DNA from: Kitasatospora acidiphila
Lineage (GTDB): Bacteria; Actinomycetota; Actinomycetes; Streptomycetales; Streptomycetaceae
Assembly (NCBI RefSeq): GCF_006636205.1
Contig: NZ_VIGB01000003.1
Coordinates: 6,636,501 to 6,700,500, forward strand
DNA length: 64,000 nucleotides
Direction of reading: 5' to 3'
Shown piece after piece: positions 1 to 10,386 of this stretch (the first letter of the stretch is position 1; each line of letters starts with the position of its first letter). The notes beneath the pieces were generated by a model, which was not told the origin of the DNA, made no database searches, and saw only the letters and a list, made by a program, of their open reading frames with translations. The position numbers were made by a program, and so were the translations under genes.

Positions 1-1399
<1,399 letters not shown>

Positions 1400-1802
1400 A
1401 TAGCCTCAACTTCCCTGATGTCGAGGGGAGCTGACGCTCCCTCGGGAGTCGGCGCACCGCTGGCTGCGGTATGCCCGGGTGGCGCACGTCACATGTCCGC
1501 GCCCCGCCCAGCGTGACGCACGGCACACTGCCGACTGACACACTGTCATTGGCATGGATGCCGCTCCGAGCGCATTCTGACGCCCTTTCGGGGCGCATTA
1601 ACCCGAACGAGCGGCCAGCCGGAGGGGTTGCCCAGGTCTGCGCCCGTGCTGTCGCAGACCCGTCCTGACGCTCTATCGAGTCGCCCGGCAGCCGGCCGCA
1701 ACCCGGGCTCGCACTGGGCTGCCCGGCTGCCCGGCCGGGCAGTACCCTTGATCGTCACGTCGCCTCCAGCCGGGGAGGGGCGGCCGAGAGGTGAGGTAGC
1801 GC
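1400..1802. other. Divergent intergenic region between glgX and the HEPN gene
   Basis: About 400 bases with no convincing gene. It must hold the promoters of both neighbours. The visible structure is a short inverted repeat at 1423-1443 (GGGAGC, four-base loop, GCTCCC) close upstream of glgX, and a small CGCCC/GGGGCG hairpin near 1582-1597. Short ORFs here overlap each other in several frames and have no ribosome sites. Confidence 0.5.
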
Positions 1803-3062
1803 ATGGGGTTCCCCGCCGACGACTGGCCGGACGGGCCCCCGCTCGGCTCGGGTTCGAGAGCCGAGGCGCCGACCGTGGTGCTCGGTTCCCCGGGCGGCGG
1901 GCGCCTACTGCCTGGTCAGGGGAGCACCGAGGCCGCCGCGCCCGGCTGGACCGGCGAGCAGTGGCAGCGCGCCTACCAGCGGGTCCGGCTCACCGGCCGC
2001 GCCTACGTCTGGCTCAACCTCGTCGAGCAGCGGCTGCGCGCCCTGCTCGACCAACTGCTGCGCCCGGTGTACGCCCCCGCGCACGGCGCGGACTGGGTGA
2101 CCGCCGCCGCCGGGCCGGTCGGCGAGGAGTGGGTGCGCCGGGCCGCCGCGGTGCGCGAGGTCAGCCGGCGCAAGGGGTACCTGCTGGACCCGGCCGACGA
2201 CGACCCGCTGGTCTTCCTCACCCTGCCGCAGCTGCGCGAACTGATGGTGCAGCACTGGCCGTGCTTCGAGCCGTACCTCGACGACCGGCGCGAGATCGAA
2301 CTCGCGCTGGACGAACTGGAGGTGGCGCGTCACGTCGTCTCCCGCAACCGCAGCCTGTCGGCCACCGTGCTGGCGCAGACCGAGCGGGCCGCCGCCCGGG
2401 TGCTCGGCCTGCTGGACGGGCGGCCGGCGGCATCCGCCGCACCGCCCTCCGACGTCATCGAGGAACTGGTGGCCGGCCGGTTCGCCGATGTCGCCGCGGT
2501 GCACGCCGACCGGGTGCGGCTGCAGCGCGACCTACCGGTGGAGGACCTGCTGGAGGGCGCCCGGCGGCTGGACGCGATCGGCATCGGGCTCGGCATGCTC
2601 TGTCAGAACTTCACCGGCAAGCGGCTGGTGCGCCTCGCCTCCGACGGCTGCCGGGCCCGGCTGCTCTTCCTCAACCCGGCGAGCAGCGCGGTCCGCCGCC
2701 GGGAGCGGGAACTCGGGCTCGGCCGCGGCGAGCTGTCCCGCTCGATCGAGATGAACATCATGCACGTCCGCCGGGTCCGGGCCCGGCTGCGCGACCCGGG
2801 CGGCTTCGAGATCCGGGTCTTCGACGAGACCCCGCGGTTCACCGCCTACCTGGTGGAGGGCGCCCGGGTGCCCGGCTCACGGCGGCGCACCGGCGACCTC
2901 GGGGTGGTGCAGCCGTACCTGCGCCGGGCGCGCGGGATCGAGTCGCCGGCGCTGGTGCTGCGCGCGGCGGCCGGCGGCGGGGAGGACGGCGAGCAGGGGC
3001 TGCTGGACGTCTACCGCGAGGAGTTCGAGGGGGTGTGGACCGACTCCCGGCCCATCAACTGA
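1803..3062 (+). CDS. SAV2148-family HEPN domain protein
   Basis: 419-residue soluble protein with no signal peptide or membrane segment. The first ~45 residues are low-complexity (Gly/Pro/Ser). The rest is helical and charged, with a segment RHVVSRNRSLS near residue 180 that resembles the R-N core of HEPN domains. The histidine that completes the catalytic Rx4-6H motif in HEPN RNases is not evident, so nuclease activity is doubtful. I recognise the family from streptomycete annotation (SAV2148 type); its function is unknown to me. ATG at 1803 is preceded by GAGAGGTGAGG. The gene is single and is followed by the iron uptake promoter. Confidence 0.72.
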   Translation: MGFPADDWPDGPPLGSGSRAEAPTVVLGSPGGGRLLPGQGSTEAAAPGWTGEQWQRAYQRVRLTGRAYVWLNLVEQRLRALLDQLLRPVYAPAHGADWVTAAAGPVGEEWVRRAAAVREVSRRKGYLLDPADDDPLVFLTLPQLRELMVQHWPCFEPYLDDRREIELALDELEVARHVVSRNRSLSATVLAQTERAAARVLGLLDGRPAASAAPPSDVIEELVAGRFADVAAVHADRVRLQRDLPVEDLLEGARRLDAIGIGLGMLCQNFTGKRLVRLASDGCRARLLFLNPASSAVRRRERELGLGRGELSRSIEMNIMHVRRVRARLRDPGGFEIRVFDETPRFTAYLVEGARVPGSRRRTGDLGVVQPYLRRARGIESPALVLRAAAGGGEDGEQGLLDVYREEFEGVWTDSRPIN

Positions 3063-3095
3063 GGCTCGCACCGGACCCCCCTCTCGTGCCGCGAC

Positions 3096-3118
3096 TAAGG
3101 TATGCCTAAGCTAACCTT
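3096..3118. promoter_or_regulatory. Iron-box-like operator upstream of efeUO
   Basis: The stretch TAAGGTATGCCTAAGCTAAC with its continuation CTT resembles the DtxR/IdeR/DmdR1 iron box (consensus TTAGGTTAGGCTAACCTAA). The right half AAGCTAACCT fits well and the left half overlaps a second near-palindrome, AGGTATGCCT. It lies 45 bases before the efeUO start, which suits iron-dependent repression. This is an inference from motif similarity and position. Confidence 0.62.
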
Positions 3119-3162
3119 GGTCGCAGTCGCGGCCCACGCACGCCTAGGGGAGTTCACCACCG

Positions 3163-5226
3163 ATGTGGGACGACGCGTTTCCAAGCTTTCTGATCGGGCT
3201 TCGGGAGGGCCTGGAAGCGGGACTCATCGTCTCGATCCTGGTCGCCACCCTGGTCCGCTCCGGTCAGAAGGGCCGGCTGCCGCAGGTCTGGACGGGTGTG
3301 CTGGCCGCGATCGCGCTGGCGCTCAGCTTCGGCGCCGTCCTCACCTTCACCGCGGCCAACCTCTCCGGCACCGCGCAGGAGGCCTTCGGCGGCGCCCTCA
3401 GCCTGATCGCCGTCGCCTTCGTCACCGCGATGGTGTTCTGGATGCGCAAGTCGGCGCGCAACCTCTCCACGCAGATCCGCGAGAAGGTCACCGCGGCGCT
3501 CGGGATGGGCGCCGGCATGCTGGTCGTCACCAGCTTCCTGGCCGTGGGCCGGGAGGGCCTGGAGACCTCGCTCTTCCTGTGGACCACCGCCCGCTCCGCC
3601 GGTGAGGCCACCGGCCCGGCGATCGGCGCCGGGATCGGCCTGGTGCTCGCCGCCGGCCTCTGCTGGGGCCTGTACCGCCGGGTGCTGAAGATCAACCTGA
3701 CCAGGTTCTTCACCTACACCGGCATGGTCCTGATCGTGATCGCCGCCGGGGTGCTCAGCTACGGGCTGCGCGACCTGCAGGAGGGCGGCGTGCTGCCCGG
3801 CGGGCACGCCTACGCCTTCGACCTGAGCGGCACGCTGGACGCCGGCTCCTGGTACGCGACGCTGGTGCAGGGCGTCTTCAACATCACCGTCACCATGACC
3901 TGGCTGCAGGTGGTCGCCTACGCGGTCTACCTGGCCGTGGTGATGACGTTCTTCGTCCGCGGGGTGCGGGCGGCGGCGCCCAAGGCCGAGGCCAAGCCCG
4001 AGCCGGAGGCCGCAGTTGAGGCTGCCGCTGAAATCAAGACAGTTGACGCCACCCCGACCCGCAACCGCTGGCTGCTGCCGGCCGCGCTGGTCACCGTCCC
4101 GGCCGTGGCGGCCGGCGTGGTGATCGCGGCCAGCGGCGGCAAGCCGGCCGCCGCCGCCACCGTGACCGTCTCCGACGACAAGACCCAGTGCGGCAAGGGC
4201 TTCACCACCCCGCAGCCCGGCCGGCAGACCTTCCAGATGCACAACGCCGGCTCCAAGACCTCCGAGGTCTACCTGGTCAACCCGGCCACCAACGCCGTCT
4301 ACGGCGAGATCGAGGGCCTGGCCCCCGGCACCACCCGCCCGCTCACCGCCACCATCGGCAGCGGCGACCTGGCCTGGCGCTGCGTGCCCACCGGCGGCGA
4401 CGCGGTCACCTCGGCGGCCGTCCACGTCACCGGTGGCGGGCAGGACGTCAAGGCGGTGCTGCCGGTCTCCGAGGACGACCTCAAGGGCCCGCTCGACCAG
4501 TACAAGGCCTACGTCAACTCCGGCCTGGCCGACCTGCTGACGCTGACCCAGAAGCTGCAGTCCGACGTGCACGGCGGCAACCTCGACGCGGCCCGCGCCG
4601 ACTGGCCCACCGCCCACCTCAAGTACTCCTCGCTGGGCGCCGCCTACGGCACCTTCGCCGACCTGGACAAGAAGATCAACGGCCGCGCCGACGGCCTGCC
4701 GGACGGCGTCAACGACAAGGACTTCACCGGCTTCCACCGCGTCGAGTACGGCCTGTGGCACAACCAGAGCGCCGCCGACCTCACTCCGGCCGTCGACCAA
4801 CTGACGGGTGACGTTGCCGCCTTGATCAAGGCGTTCCCGACCCAGGACTTCGACCCCGGTGACCTGCCGCTGCGCACCCACGAAATCCTGGAGAACACCC
4901 TGCAGTTCGAGCTCACCGGCGACACCGACGAGGGCAGCGGCACCAACCTGGCCACCGCCGAGGCCAATGCCGCCGGCACCCGCGAACTGCTCACCGTGCT
5001 GCAGCCGTTGATCCAGGCGCGCAGCCCGCAGCTGCTCGACACCGTCAATGCCGGAATGAAGCGGGTCGGCGACCTGCTGGCCGCCGCCCACCGCCCGGAC
5101 GGCAGTTGGACCCCGGTGCAGCAGCTCGACCAGCCGACCCGGATGCAACTCAACGGCGCCACCGGCCAGTTGCTCGAAGACCTCGCCCCGATTCCCGACC
5201 TGCTTGAGATCCGGAAGTCCGCCTGA
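3163..5226 (+). CDS. efeUO: Fused iron uptake protein EfeU-EfeO (FTR1 permease + cupredoxin/imelysin domains)
   Basis: 687 residues. Residues 1-270 are an FTR1/EfeU permease with about seven membrane segments and both iron-binding REGLE motifs (near residues 14 and 130). A charged Ala/Glu/Pro linker (270-295) and one further membrane segment (about 300-320) lead to an EfeO-like extracellular half. That half has a cupredoxin-like domain (about 325-425; Cys pair near TQCGKG and WRCVP) and an M75/imelysin domain with the metal-binding HxxE as HRVEYG. In EfeUOB systems the permease and EfeO are usually separate proteins; here the membrane segment replaces EfeO's signal peptide, so the periplasm-side domain is tethered to the channel. 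ATG at 3163 follows AGGGGAG. The stop overlaps the efeB start (TGATG). No frame break is seen within the gene. Confidence 0.88.
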   Translation: MWDDAFPSFLIGLREGLEAGLIVSILVATLVRSGQKGRLPQVWTGVLAAIALALSFGAVLTFTAANLSGTAQEAFGGALSLIAVAFVTAMVFWMRKSARNLSTQIREKVTAALGMGAGMLVVTSFLAVGREGLETSLFLWTTARSAGEATGPAIGAGIGLVLAAGLCWGLYRRVLKINLTRFFTYTGMVLIVIAAGVLSYGLRDLQEGGVLPGGHAYAFDLSGTLDAGSWYATLVQGVFNITVTMTWLQVVAYAVYLAVVMTFFVRGVRAAAPKAEAKPEPEAAVEAAAEIKTVDATPTRNRWLLPAALVTVPAVAAGVVIAASGGKPAAAATVTVSDDKTQCGKGFTTPQPGRQTFQMHNAGSKTSEVYLVNPATNAVYGEIEGLAPGTTRPLTATIGSGDLAWRCVPTGGDAVTSAAVHVTGGGQDVKAVLPVSEDDLKGPLDQYKAYVNSGLADLLTLTQKLQSDVHGGNLDAARADWPTAHLKYSSLGAAYGTFADLDKKINGRADGLPDGVNDKDFTGFHRVEYGLWHNQSAADLTPAVDQLTGDVAALIKAFPTQDFDPGDLPLRTHEILENTLQFELTGDTDEGSGTNLATAEANAAGTRELLTVLQPLIQARSPQLLDTVNAGMKRVGDLLAAAHRPDGSWTPVQQLDQPTRMQLNGATGQLLEDLAPIPDLLEIRKSA

Positions 5227-6542
5227 TGACCAGCCAGCCCAGCTCCACCGGTTCCTGCCCGTTCCCGCACGCGGCCGCCGCCCCCGAGGCCGCCTGCCCG
5301 GCCGGTCCCGCGCGCCGCAGCTTCCTGGGCGCCGCGCTCGGCGTCGGCGCGGCCGGCGCGGCGCTGGCCGGCGGTGCCTTCGCGCTCGGCGGCGGCTCGC
5401 AGCCGGCCGAGGCGGCGGACGCCGGCGGCGCCAACGGCGTGGTGCCGTTCCACGGCGAGCACCAGGCCGGGGTGCTCACCCCGCAGCCGATGGCCGCGGC
5501 CTTCATCTCCTTCGACGTGATCGCACAGGACCGGCCCGCCCTGGAGCAGCTGTTCCACACCCTGACCGAGCGGATCCGGTTCCTCACCGCCGGCGGCACC
5601 CCGCCGGACCTGGGCGTCGGCGCACCGCCGGCCGACAACGGGATCCTCGGCCCCACCGTGCCCAGCGACAACCTGACCGTCACGGTCGGCGTGGGCGCCT
5701 CGCTCTTCGACGGCCGCTACGGCCTGGCCAAGGCCAAGCCGGTCAAGCTCGCCCCGATGAAGACCTTCCCCAACGACAACCTGCAGCCCGACGAGCTGCA
5801 CGGCGACCTGTCGCTGCAGATCTGCGCCAACAGCCAGGACACCGTGCTGCACGCGCTGCGCGACATCGCCCGGCACACCCGCGGCGCGATGCAGGTCAAG
5901 TGGCGGATCGACGGCTTCCAGAACGCCCCCCGCCCGGCCGGCGCCCAGCGCAACCTGCTCGGCTTCAAGGACGGCATCGTCAACCCCGATGTGAAGTCAG
6001 GGCGCGAGATGGACCGCCTCGTCTGGGTCAAGGACGGCATGGGCGAGCCGGCCTGGGCCACCGGCGGCAGCTACCAGGTGATACGGATCATCCGGATGCT
6101 GGTGGAGTTCTGGGACCGGGTCTCGCTGGCCGAGCAGGAAAAGATGTTCGGCCGCCGCAAGGACACCGGCGCCCCGCTCGACGGCGCCAACGAGAACGAC
6201 GCCCCCGACTACGCCAAGGACCCGGACGGCAAGGCGATCCCGCTGGACGCCCACATCCGCCTTGCCAACCCGCGCACCGACAAGACCGACGACACCCGCA
6301 TCCTGCGCCGCGGCTACAACTACGACCGCGGCATCGACAAGGTCGGCAACCTCGACATGGGCCTGGCCTTCTGCTGCTACCAGCAGGACGTGGTCCGCCA
6401 GTTCGAGGCCACCCAGACCCGCCTGATCGACGAGCCCCTGGTCGACTACATCTCCCCGACCGGCGGCGGCTACTTCTTCGTCCTGCCCGGCGTGCGGGAT
6501 GCCGGGGACTGGCTGGGGCGGGGGATGTTCGCGGCGGCGTGA
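5226..6542 (+). CDS. efeB: Deferrochelatase/peroxidase EfeB (DyP-type, Tat-exported)
   Basis: 438-residue haem-containing dye-decolourising peroxidase of the EfeUOB iron uptake system. It is thought to oxidise ferrous iron or release iron from haem outside the membrane. The N-terminus carries a twin-arginine signal (ARRSFLGAALGVGAAG, residues ~29-45). The DyP signature GFKDG with the distal catalytic Asp is near residue 243. The conserved arginine region TRILRRGYNYDRG is near 360 and GGYFFVLPG near the end. The start ATG overlaps the efeUO stop, so the two are translationally coupled and presumably share the upstream iron-box promoter. Confidence 0.93.
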   Translation: MTSQPSSTGSCPFPHAAAAPEAACPAGPARRSFLGAALGVGAAGAALAGGAFALGGGSQPAEAADAGGANGVVPFHGEHQAGVLTPQPMAAAFISFDVIAQDRPALEQLFHTLTERIRFLTAGGTPPDLGVGAPPADNGILGPTVPSDNLTVTVGVGASLFDGRYGLAKAKPVKLAPMKTFPNDNLQPDELHGDLSLQICANSQDTVLHALRDIARHTRGAMQVKWRIDGFQNAPRPAGAQRNLLGFKDGIVNPDVKSGREMDRLVWVKDGMGEPAWATGGSYQVIRIIRMLVEFWDRVSLAEQEKMFGRRKDTGAPLDGANENDAPDYAKDPDGKAIPLDAHIRLANPRTDKTDDTRILRRGYNYDRGIDKVGNLDMGLAFCCYQQDVVRQFEATQTRLIDEPLVDYISPTGGGYFFVLPGVRDAGDWLGRGMFAAA

Positions 6543-6560
6543 CGGGACGTCAGGAGCCGG

Positions 6561-7342
6561 TCAGATGCCGGGCAGCTGGCCGGCGCCCGGTGCGTCGACC
6601 ACTTGGTCGGCGGGGGGTTCCGTGATGGTGACGGGGGAGTTGAAGGCGCTGAGGGTGAGAGTCGTGGTGCCCTTCTTCTCCTGCAGGACATAGGGCCCGG
6701 AGTCCACCGAGACGAGGATGGTCGACGTGCTGCCGTCGGCCGAGGTGTCGGTGATCCAGACCGCCTGGTGGCCGTCGGCGGATATCGTGTCGCCCTTGGT
6801 CATGGTGCCGCGCCCGTCGATCAGCTTGGAGATCATCGGGTCGAGCTGACACGTACGAAGCATGTCCTTGAGACCCGGAGAGCTGTTCGGGGTCTTGAAG
6901 TAGTGGCCTCTCAACCGGTCGGTAGCGGGGTGGAGGGGTACCCGGCCTCCAGCCGCTCCCAGTTCTGGCCGGCCTTGATGACGAAGCTGAGGTAGGGCGC
7001 GCCCCCGATGGCCATCGTTCCCGCGCAGTTCCCGGCGAGCTGATCGACGTCCAGGTGCTCGACATCCCCCTTGTCAGCGGGATTGGTGGCGTCCACCTTG
7101 AGGGTCTGGATCTTGTCCGTCGCGGTCACAGCGTCGCTGAGCAGGTCGCTGGCCGACAACCCTGCCCAACCTGTCCAGCCCTGCGGCGAGTCCGAGGACG
7201 AAGCAACCGGCGTGCCGCTCACGGCGGGTGAGGCGGCGGCCGGTGTGCTCACCGTCGGGCTCGCCGCCTTCTGGCTGCCCGACCCGCAGGCGGCGAGGAC
7301 GGTTATCAGCGGCAGGCAGAGCAGGGGACGCGGCAGGCGCAC
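6561..7342 (-). CDS. Lipoprotein, LppX/LprG-like fold (apparent frameshift)
   Basis: Secreted lipoprotein. GTG at 7342 (GGAG nine bases upstream) gives VRLPRPLLCLPLITVLAACG, a signal peptide ending in a lipobox LAAC. A Ser/Thr/Ala/Pro linker follows, then a globular domain. The domain is split over two frames: the first half ends at KAGQNWERLEAGYPSTP, the second continues DRLRGHYFKTPNSS and ends in PVTITEPPADQVVD, a C-terminus typical of these streptomycete lipoproteins. One extra C in the run at 6927-6930 joins them. The family binds lipids or is of unknown function; no ligand can be assigned here. It converges on efeB. Confidence 0.72.
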
Positions 7343-7507
7343 GGACAGCACTCCTTCATCGGGCGGACAGCGCACCGGACGCTAGCAGCACCATCACATC
7401 TGTGAAGGCGAAATTCGTTCGAACAGGGCCTACCAGCCGGGTTGTCACAGGCAGCCGTGATGATGGACCCCGACGAACCGAGAGACGGGACGAAAGGGGC
7501 GCTGGTG

Positions 7508-8242
7508 ATGGGCGAGCTTGACGCGGGGCCGGTGGCGGCGCCGTGGTGGCAGGGGCCGCTGGTGGGCTTCGACCTGGAGACGACCGGGACGGAGCCGGCC
7601 GAGTCGCGGATCGTCACGGCCGCGCTGGTGGAGGCGGTCGGCGGGGTGCCGGTGCGCACCACCCGTTGGCTGCTGGATCCGGGGGTGCCGATACCCGAGC
7701 AGGCGCGGGCGATCCACGGCATCAGTGACGAGCAGGCCCGCACCCGGGGGCGCCCGGCCGCCGAGGCGGTCGAGGAGATCGCGGCGGCGCTCTGCGAGAA
7801 GCTCGGCCGGGGCACCCCGGTGGTGGCGTTCAACGCGCCGTTCGACCTGTCGCTGCTGGACGCCGAGTTGCGGCGCCATCAACTGCCGTCGCTAGCGGAG
7901 CGGTTGGCGGGGGAGTTGGTGGCGCCGGTGCTGGACGCGCTGGTGATCGACCGGGCGGTGGACCGCTACCGCAAGGGCTCCCGGGGGCTGCAGCGGGTCT
8001 GCGAGGTCTACGGGGTGGAGCTGGCCCACGCGCATGATGCGGCCAGCGATGCGCTCGCCGCCGTGCGGGTGGCGGTGGCGCTGGGCCGCCGCTATCCCGC
8101 CGAGGTCGGTGAACTCACCCTGGCCGCGCTGCACGAGCAGCAGGTGCACTGGTACCGCGAGTGGGCCGAGGGCCTGCAGTCCTGGTTGCGTGCCGGCAAG
8201 GACCCGCAGGCCGTGGTGGATGCCCGCTGGCCGCTGCGCTGA
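7508..8242 (+). CDS. DnaQ-like 3'-5' exonuclease domain protein
   Basis: 244 residues from the ATG at 7508, which has GAAAGGGG nine bases upstream; in-frame alternatives at 7442-7463 lack a good ribosome site. It is a DEDDh exonuclease: motif I is FDLETTGTE, motif II lies around AFNAPFDLSLLD, and motif III is HDAASDALAA with the catalytic His and Asp. The family resembles the DNA polymerase III epsilon subunit but this protein stands alone, so proofreading, RNA or DNA end trimming are all possible. It is monocistronic and converges on the deacetylase gene with only 15 bases between stops. Confidence 0.85.
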   Translation: MGELDAGPVAAPWWQGPLVGFDLETTGTEPAESRIVTAALVEAVGGVPVRTTRWLLDPGVPIPEQARAIHGISDEQARTRGRPAAEAVEEIAAALCEKLGRGTPVVAFNAPFDLSLLDAELRRHQLPSLAERLAGELVAPVLDALVIDRAVDRYRKGSRGLQRVCEVYGVELAHAHDAASDALAAVRVAVALGRRYPAEVGELTLAALHEQQVHWYREWAEGLQSWLRAGKDPQAVVDARWPLR

Positions 8243-8257
8243 TCCTCGAACAGCCGG

Positions 8258-9271
8258 TCAGCTGGCCGGGAAGTCGAAGGTGTAGCCCTGCTGGACCAGC
8301 CACGGCAGCAGCTGGGACAGCGCCGCGACGCTCTGGGAGCGGTCGCCGCCGCCGTCGTGCATCAGGATGATGCCGCCGGGCTTCAGCTCCGACTTGGCAT
8401 TGGCCAGGATCTGGTCCACGCCGGGCCGGGCCCAGTCGCGGGTGTCCACGGTCCAGCCGACCGGGCGCAGCCCGTCCTGGGCGGCGATCTGGCGGTTCGC
8501 CTTGCTGAAGTCGCCGCCGGGCGCGCGGAACCAGCTGACCTGGGTGCCCGGGCCGCCGGCCGCGACGATCATGTCCTTGGCGGCGGTTATCTCGTAGGTC
8601 TGCTTGTCGAGCGAGAGCGTGTGCATCGGCTGCGGGTGGTGCACGGTGTGGTCGCACAGCCGGTGGCCGTCGGCCACGATCCGCTTCACCAGCGCCGGGT
8701 TGGCACTGGCCTGCGGGCCGATCTCGCAGAAGGTCGCCTTGACGTGGTACTGGTCGAGCAGGTCGAGGATCTGGCCGGTGTACGGGCCCGGGCCGTCGTC
8801 GAAGGTGAGCGCGACGGTCTTGCCGCTGGTCGTGCTGCTCGCGGTGTTGTAGACGATCGAGGTGCCCGGGGCGTCGGGCGCCGGGCGCGGGGCGGCGGCC
8901 GTGGTGGCGGGGGCCGGGTCGGCGGAGGGCGATGCCGGGGCGGTGCGGCCGCCGGTGCTCGCCGAGCCGGAGGGAGTCGAGCCGGCGGACGCCGAGCCGC
9001 TGGGCGAGCCGCTGGGCGAGCCGCTGGGACTGCCGCTGGTCGGACCCGCCGTGGGCGTGGGGTCGCCGGTGCCCGCCGAGCTCGACGGGTCCACGCCGGC
9101 CGAAGCCGTGCCGGCGGACGCCGAGCTCGAAGGGCCCGCGGCCGGAGTGCCGGCGGCCTGGCCGGACCCACCCGAGGTCGGGCCGCATGCGCAGGCCAGG
9201 GCGAGCGTGAGGGCTGCCACGCCTCCGGCGGCGGCGCGGCGGAGCACGGTGCGGTGGGTGCGGACCGGCAT
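8258..9271 (-). CDS. Polysaccharide deacetylase (NodB/CE4) lipoprotein
   Basis: 337 residues. ATG at 9271 has AGGAG seven bases upstream; the longer upstream frame is non-coding. The N-terminal signal ends in a lipobox-like LALACACG. A long Ser/Gly/Pro/Ala linker (about 30-130, including repeated SGSP) reaches out from the membrane to the catalytic domain. CE4 motifs are all present: TFDDGP (catalytic base and metal Asp), HTVHHP (metal His pair), RAPGGD, DTRDW and ILMHDGGGDR. It probably removes acetyl groups from cell-wall glycans such as peptidoglycan or chitin-like polymers. Confidence 0.92.
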   Translation of the reverse strand: MPVRTHRTVLRRAAAGGVAALTLALACACGPTSGGSGQAAGTPAAGPSSSASAGTASAGVDPSSSAGTGDPTPTAGPTSGSPSGSPSGSPSGSASAGSTPSGSASTGGRTAPASPSADPAPATTAAAPRPAPDAPGTSIVYNTASSTTSGKTVALTFDDGPGPYTGQILDLLDQYHVKATFCEIGPQASANPALVKRIVADGHRLCDHTVHHPQPMHTLSLDKQTYEITAAKDMIVAAGGPGTQVSWFRAPGGDFSKANRQIAAQDGLRPVGWTVDTRDWARPGVDQILANAKSELKPGGIILMHDGGGDRSQSVAALSQLLPWLVQQGYTFDFPAS

Positions 9272-9452
9272 GCGGCGACTCCTGACGTCATGGGATGGGT
9301 TCGGCCGCACCGGAAGTGGTGGCGGCCGCTCCCTACGACGATGACGGCGCGGTCCGCAGTTCCGAAACGCTGAGAGGATTGTGAGAGCTATGTCACCCAT
9401 CCTGGGAGTTCGCTCAGGATTCGGGTCGGGGTGGTTCCGCAAAACACCTCTT

Positions 9453-9470
9453 CGGCGCGCCTGCGCGCCG
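9453..9470 (-). terminator. Short perfect hairpin after the APH-like gene
   Basis: CGGCGCGC followed after two bases by GCGCGCCG, directly after the stop codon of the minus-strand kinase gene. It has no T-run, as is common in high-GC terminators. Confidence 0.5.
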
Positions 9471-9471
9471 T

Positions 9472-10386
9472 TCAGAACGCGTGCCAGCGCACCGACCGGT
9501 CCGCCTCGCGCAGCGAGGCCACCCGGCGGCGGAATTCGGCCAGCGCGGCCGGATTGCCCGGCACCCGCTGGGCCAGCCAGGCGGTGCCGGCGGTCTCCCG
9601 GGCGCCGCGGAGCACCGGGTAGCCGGCCCAGTCCCGCACGTCCCAGCCGTAACTGCGGGTGAACGCGACGTAGTCGGCCTCGGGCAGGCCGTAGCGGTGG
9701 TGGCTGACCGACAGCACCACCAGGTCGTGCTCCCGCAGGTCGTCGGCGACCGTCTCCAGGTCCAGCAGGATCGGCCCGTGCGGACCCAGGTGGACGTTGC
9801 GTGGCAGCGCGTCGCCGTGGATCACCCCGGTGCGCAGCATCGGCACCAGCTCGGCCACCGCCGGCTGCTGCTCGTCGCGGCGCCGCAGCAGGAACGCCAC
9901 GTCGGCCGGATCCAGTGCGCTGCCACCGGCCCGCAGCCACCGCTCGACCGGCGCCAGCAGCTCCCGGTGGGGCAGCTGCTGCGGGGCCGGGCCGGGCGGG
10001 CCGGGCAGCAGGTGCAGCGCCCGCAGCAGCGGCCCGAGGTCGGCCGCGGCGGCCGGCCGCACCGCCGGCGCCAGGCGGTGCCAGAAGCTGACCGGGTGGC
10101 CGTCCGCCGGCTGGTCGACCAGTCCGTCGGCCGGCCGCACCACCGGGATGCCCGCTCCGTCCAGCCAGCGGGCGACGGCCAGCTCGCGCGCGGTGCGCTC
10201 GGCCAGCGCCGGGTCCCTGGCCACCTTGGCGACCACGGCGGGGGTGCCGAGGTCGAAGACCGCGTTCTCGCCCAGCGCGAGCAGCCGGGCGCCGGCCGGG
10301 TCGGGTAGGCCGGCGGTGGCGCAGGCCTGCGCGAGCAGGGTGCGGGCCCGCGCCTCGTCGAATGGCGGTTCTTGGAGGACGTGCAT
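9472..10386 (-). CDS. Aminoglycoside phosphotransferase (APH)-family kinase
   Basis: 304 residues starting at ATG 10386. The kinase-like fold is shown by an N-lobe with GENAVFDLG and VVAKVARDP (ATP-binding Lys), the catalytic loop HGDALPRNV and the metal-binding LLDLE. Members phosphorylate aminoglycosides, macrolides, choline or other small alcohols. Nothing here fixes the substrate, so the name is a fold assignment only. No strong ribosome site is visible; the in-frame GTG six bases upstream is an alternative start. It is divergent from the MMPL gene across a ~560-base control region. Confidence 0.83.
   Translation of the reverse strand: MHVLQEPPFDEARARTLLAQACATAGLPDPAGARLLALGENAVFDLGTPAVVAKVARDPALAERTARELAVARWLDGAGIPVVRPADGLVDQPADGHPVSFWHRLAPAVRPAAAADLGPLLRALHLLPGPPGPAPQQLPHRELLAPVERWLRAGGSALDPADVAFLLRRRDEQQPAVAELVPMLRTGVIHGDALPRNVHLGPHGPILLDLETVADDLREHDLVVLSVSHHRYGLPEADYVAFTRSYGWDVRDWAGYPVLRGARETAGTAWLAQRVPGNPAALAEFRRRVASLREADRSVRWHAF

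Noticed and set aside
1628..3109. Plus-strand 493-codon frame overlapping the HEPN gene
   Set aside because: Arg/Pro/Gly-rich out-of-frame shadow typical of high-GC DNA; no domain and no ribosome site.
3154..5148. Minus-strand 664-codon frame opposite efeUO
   Set aside because: Shadow of the real gene; the plus strand has REGLE and HxxE motifs and membrane helices.
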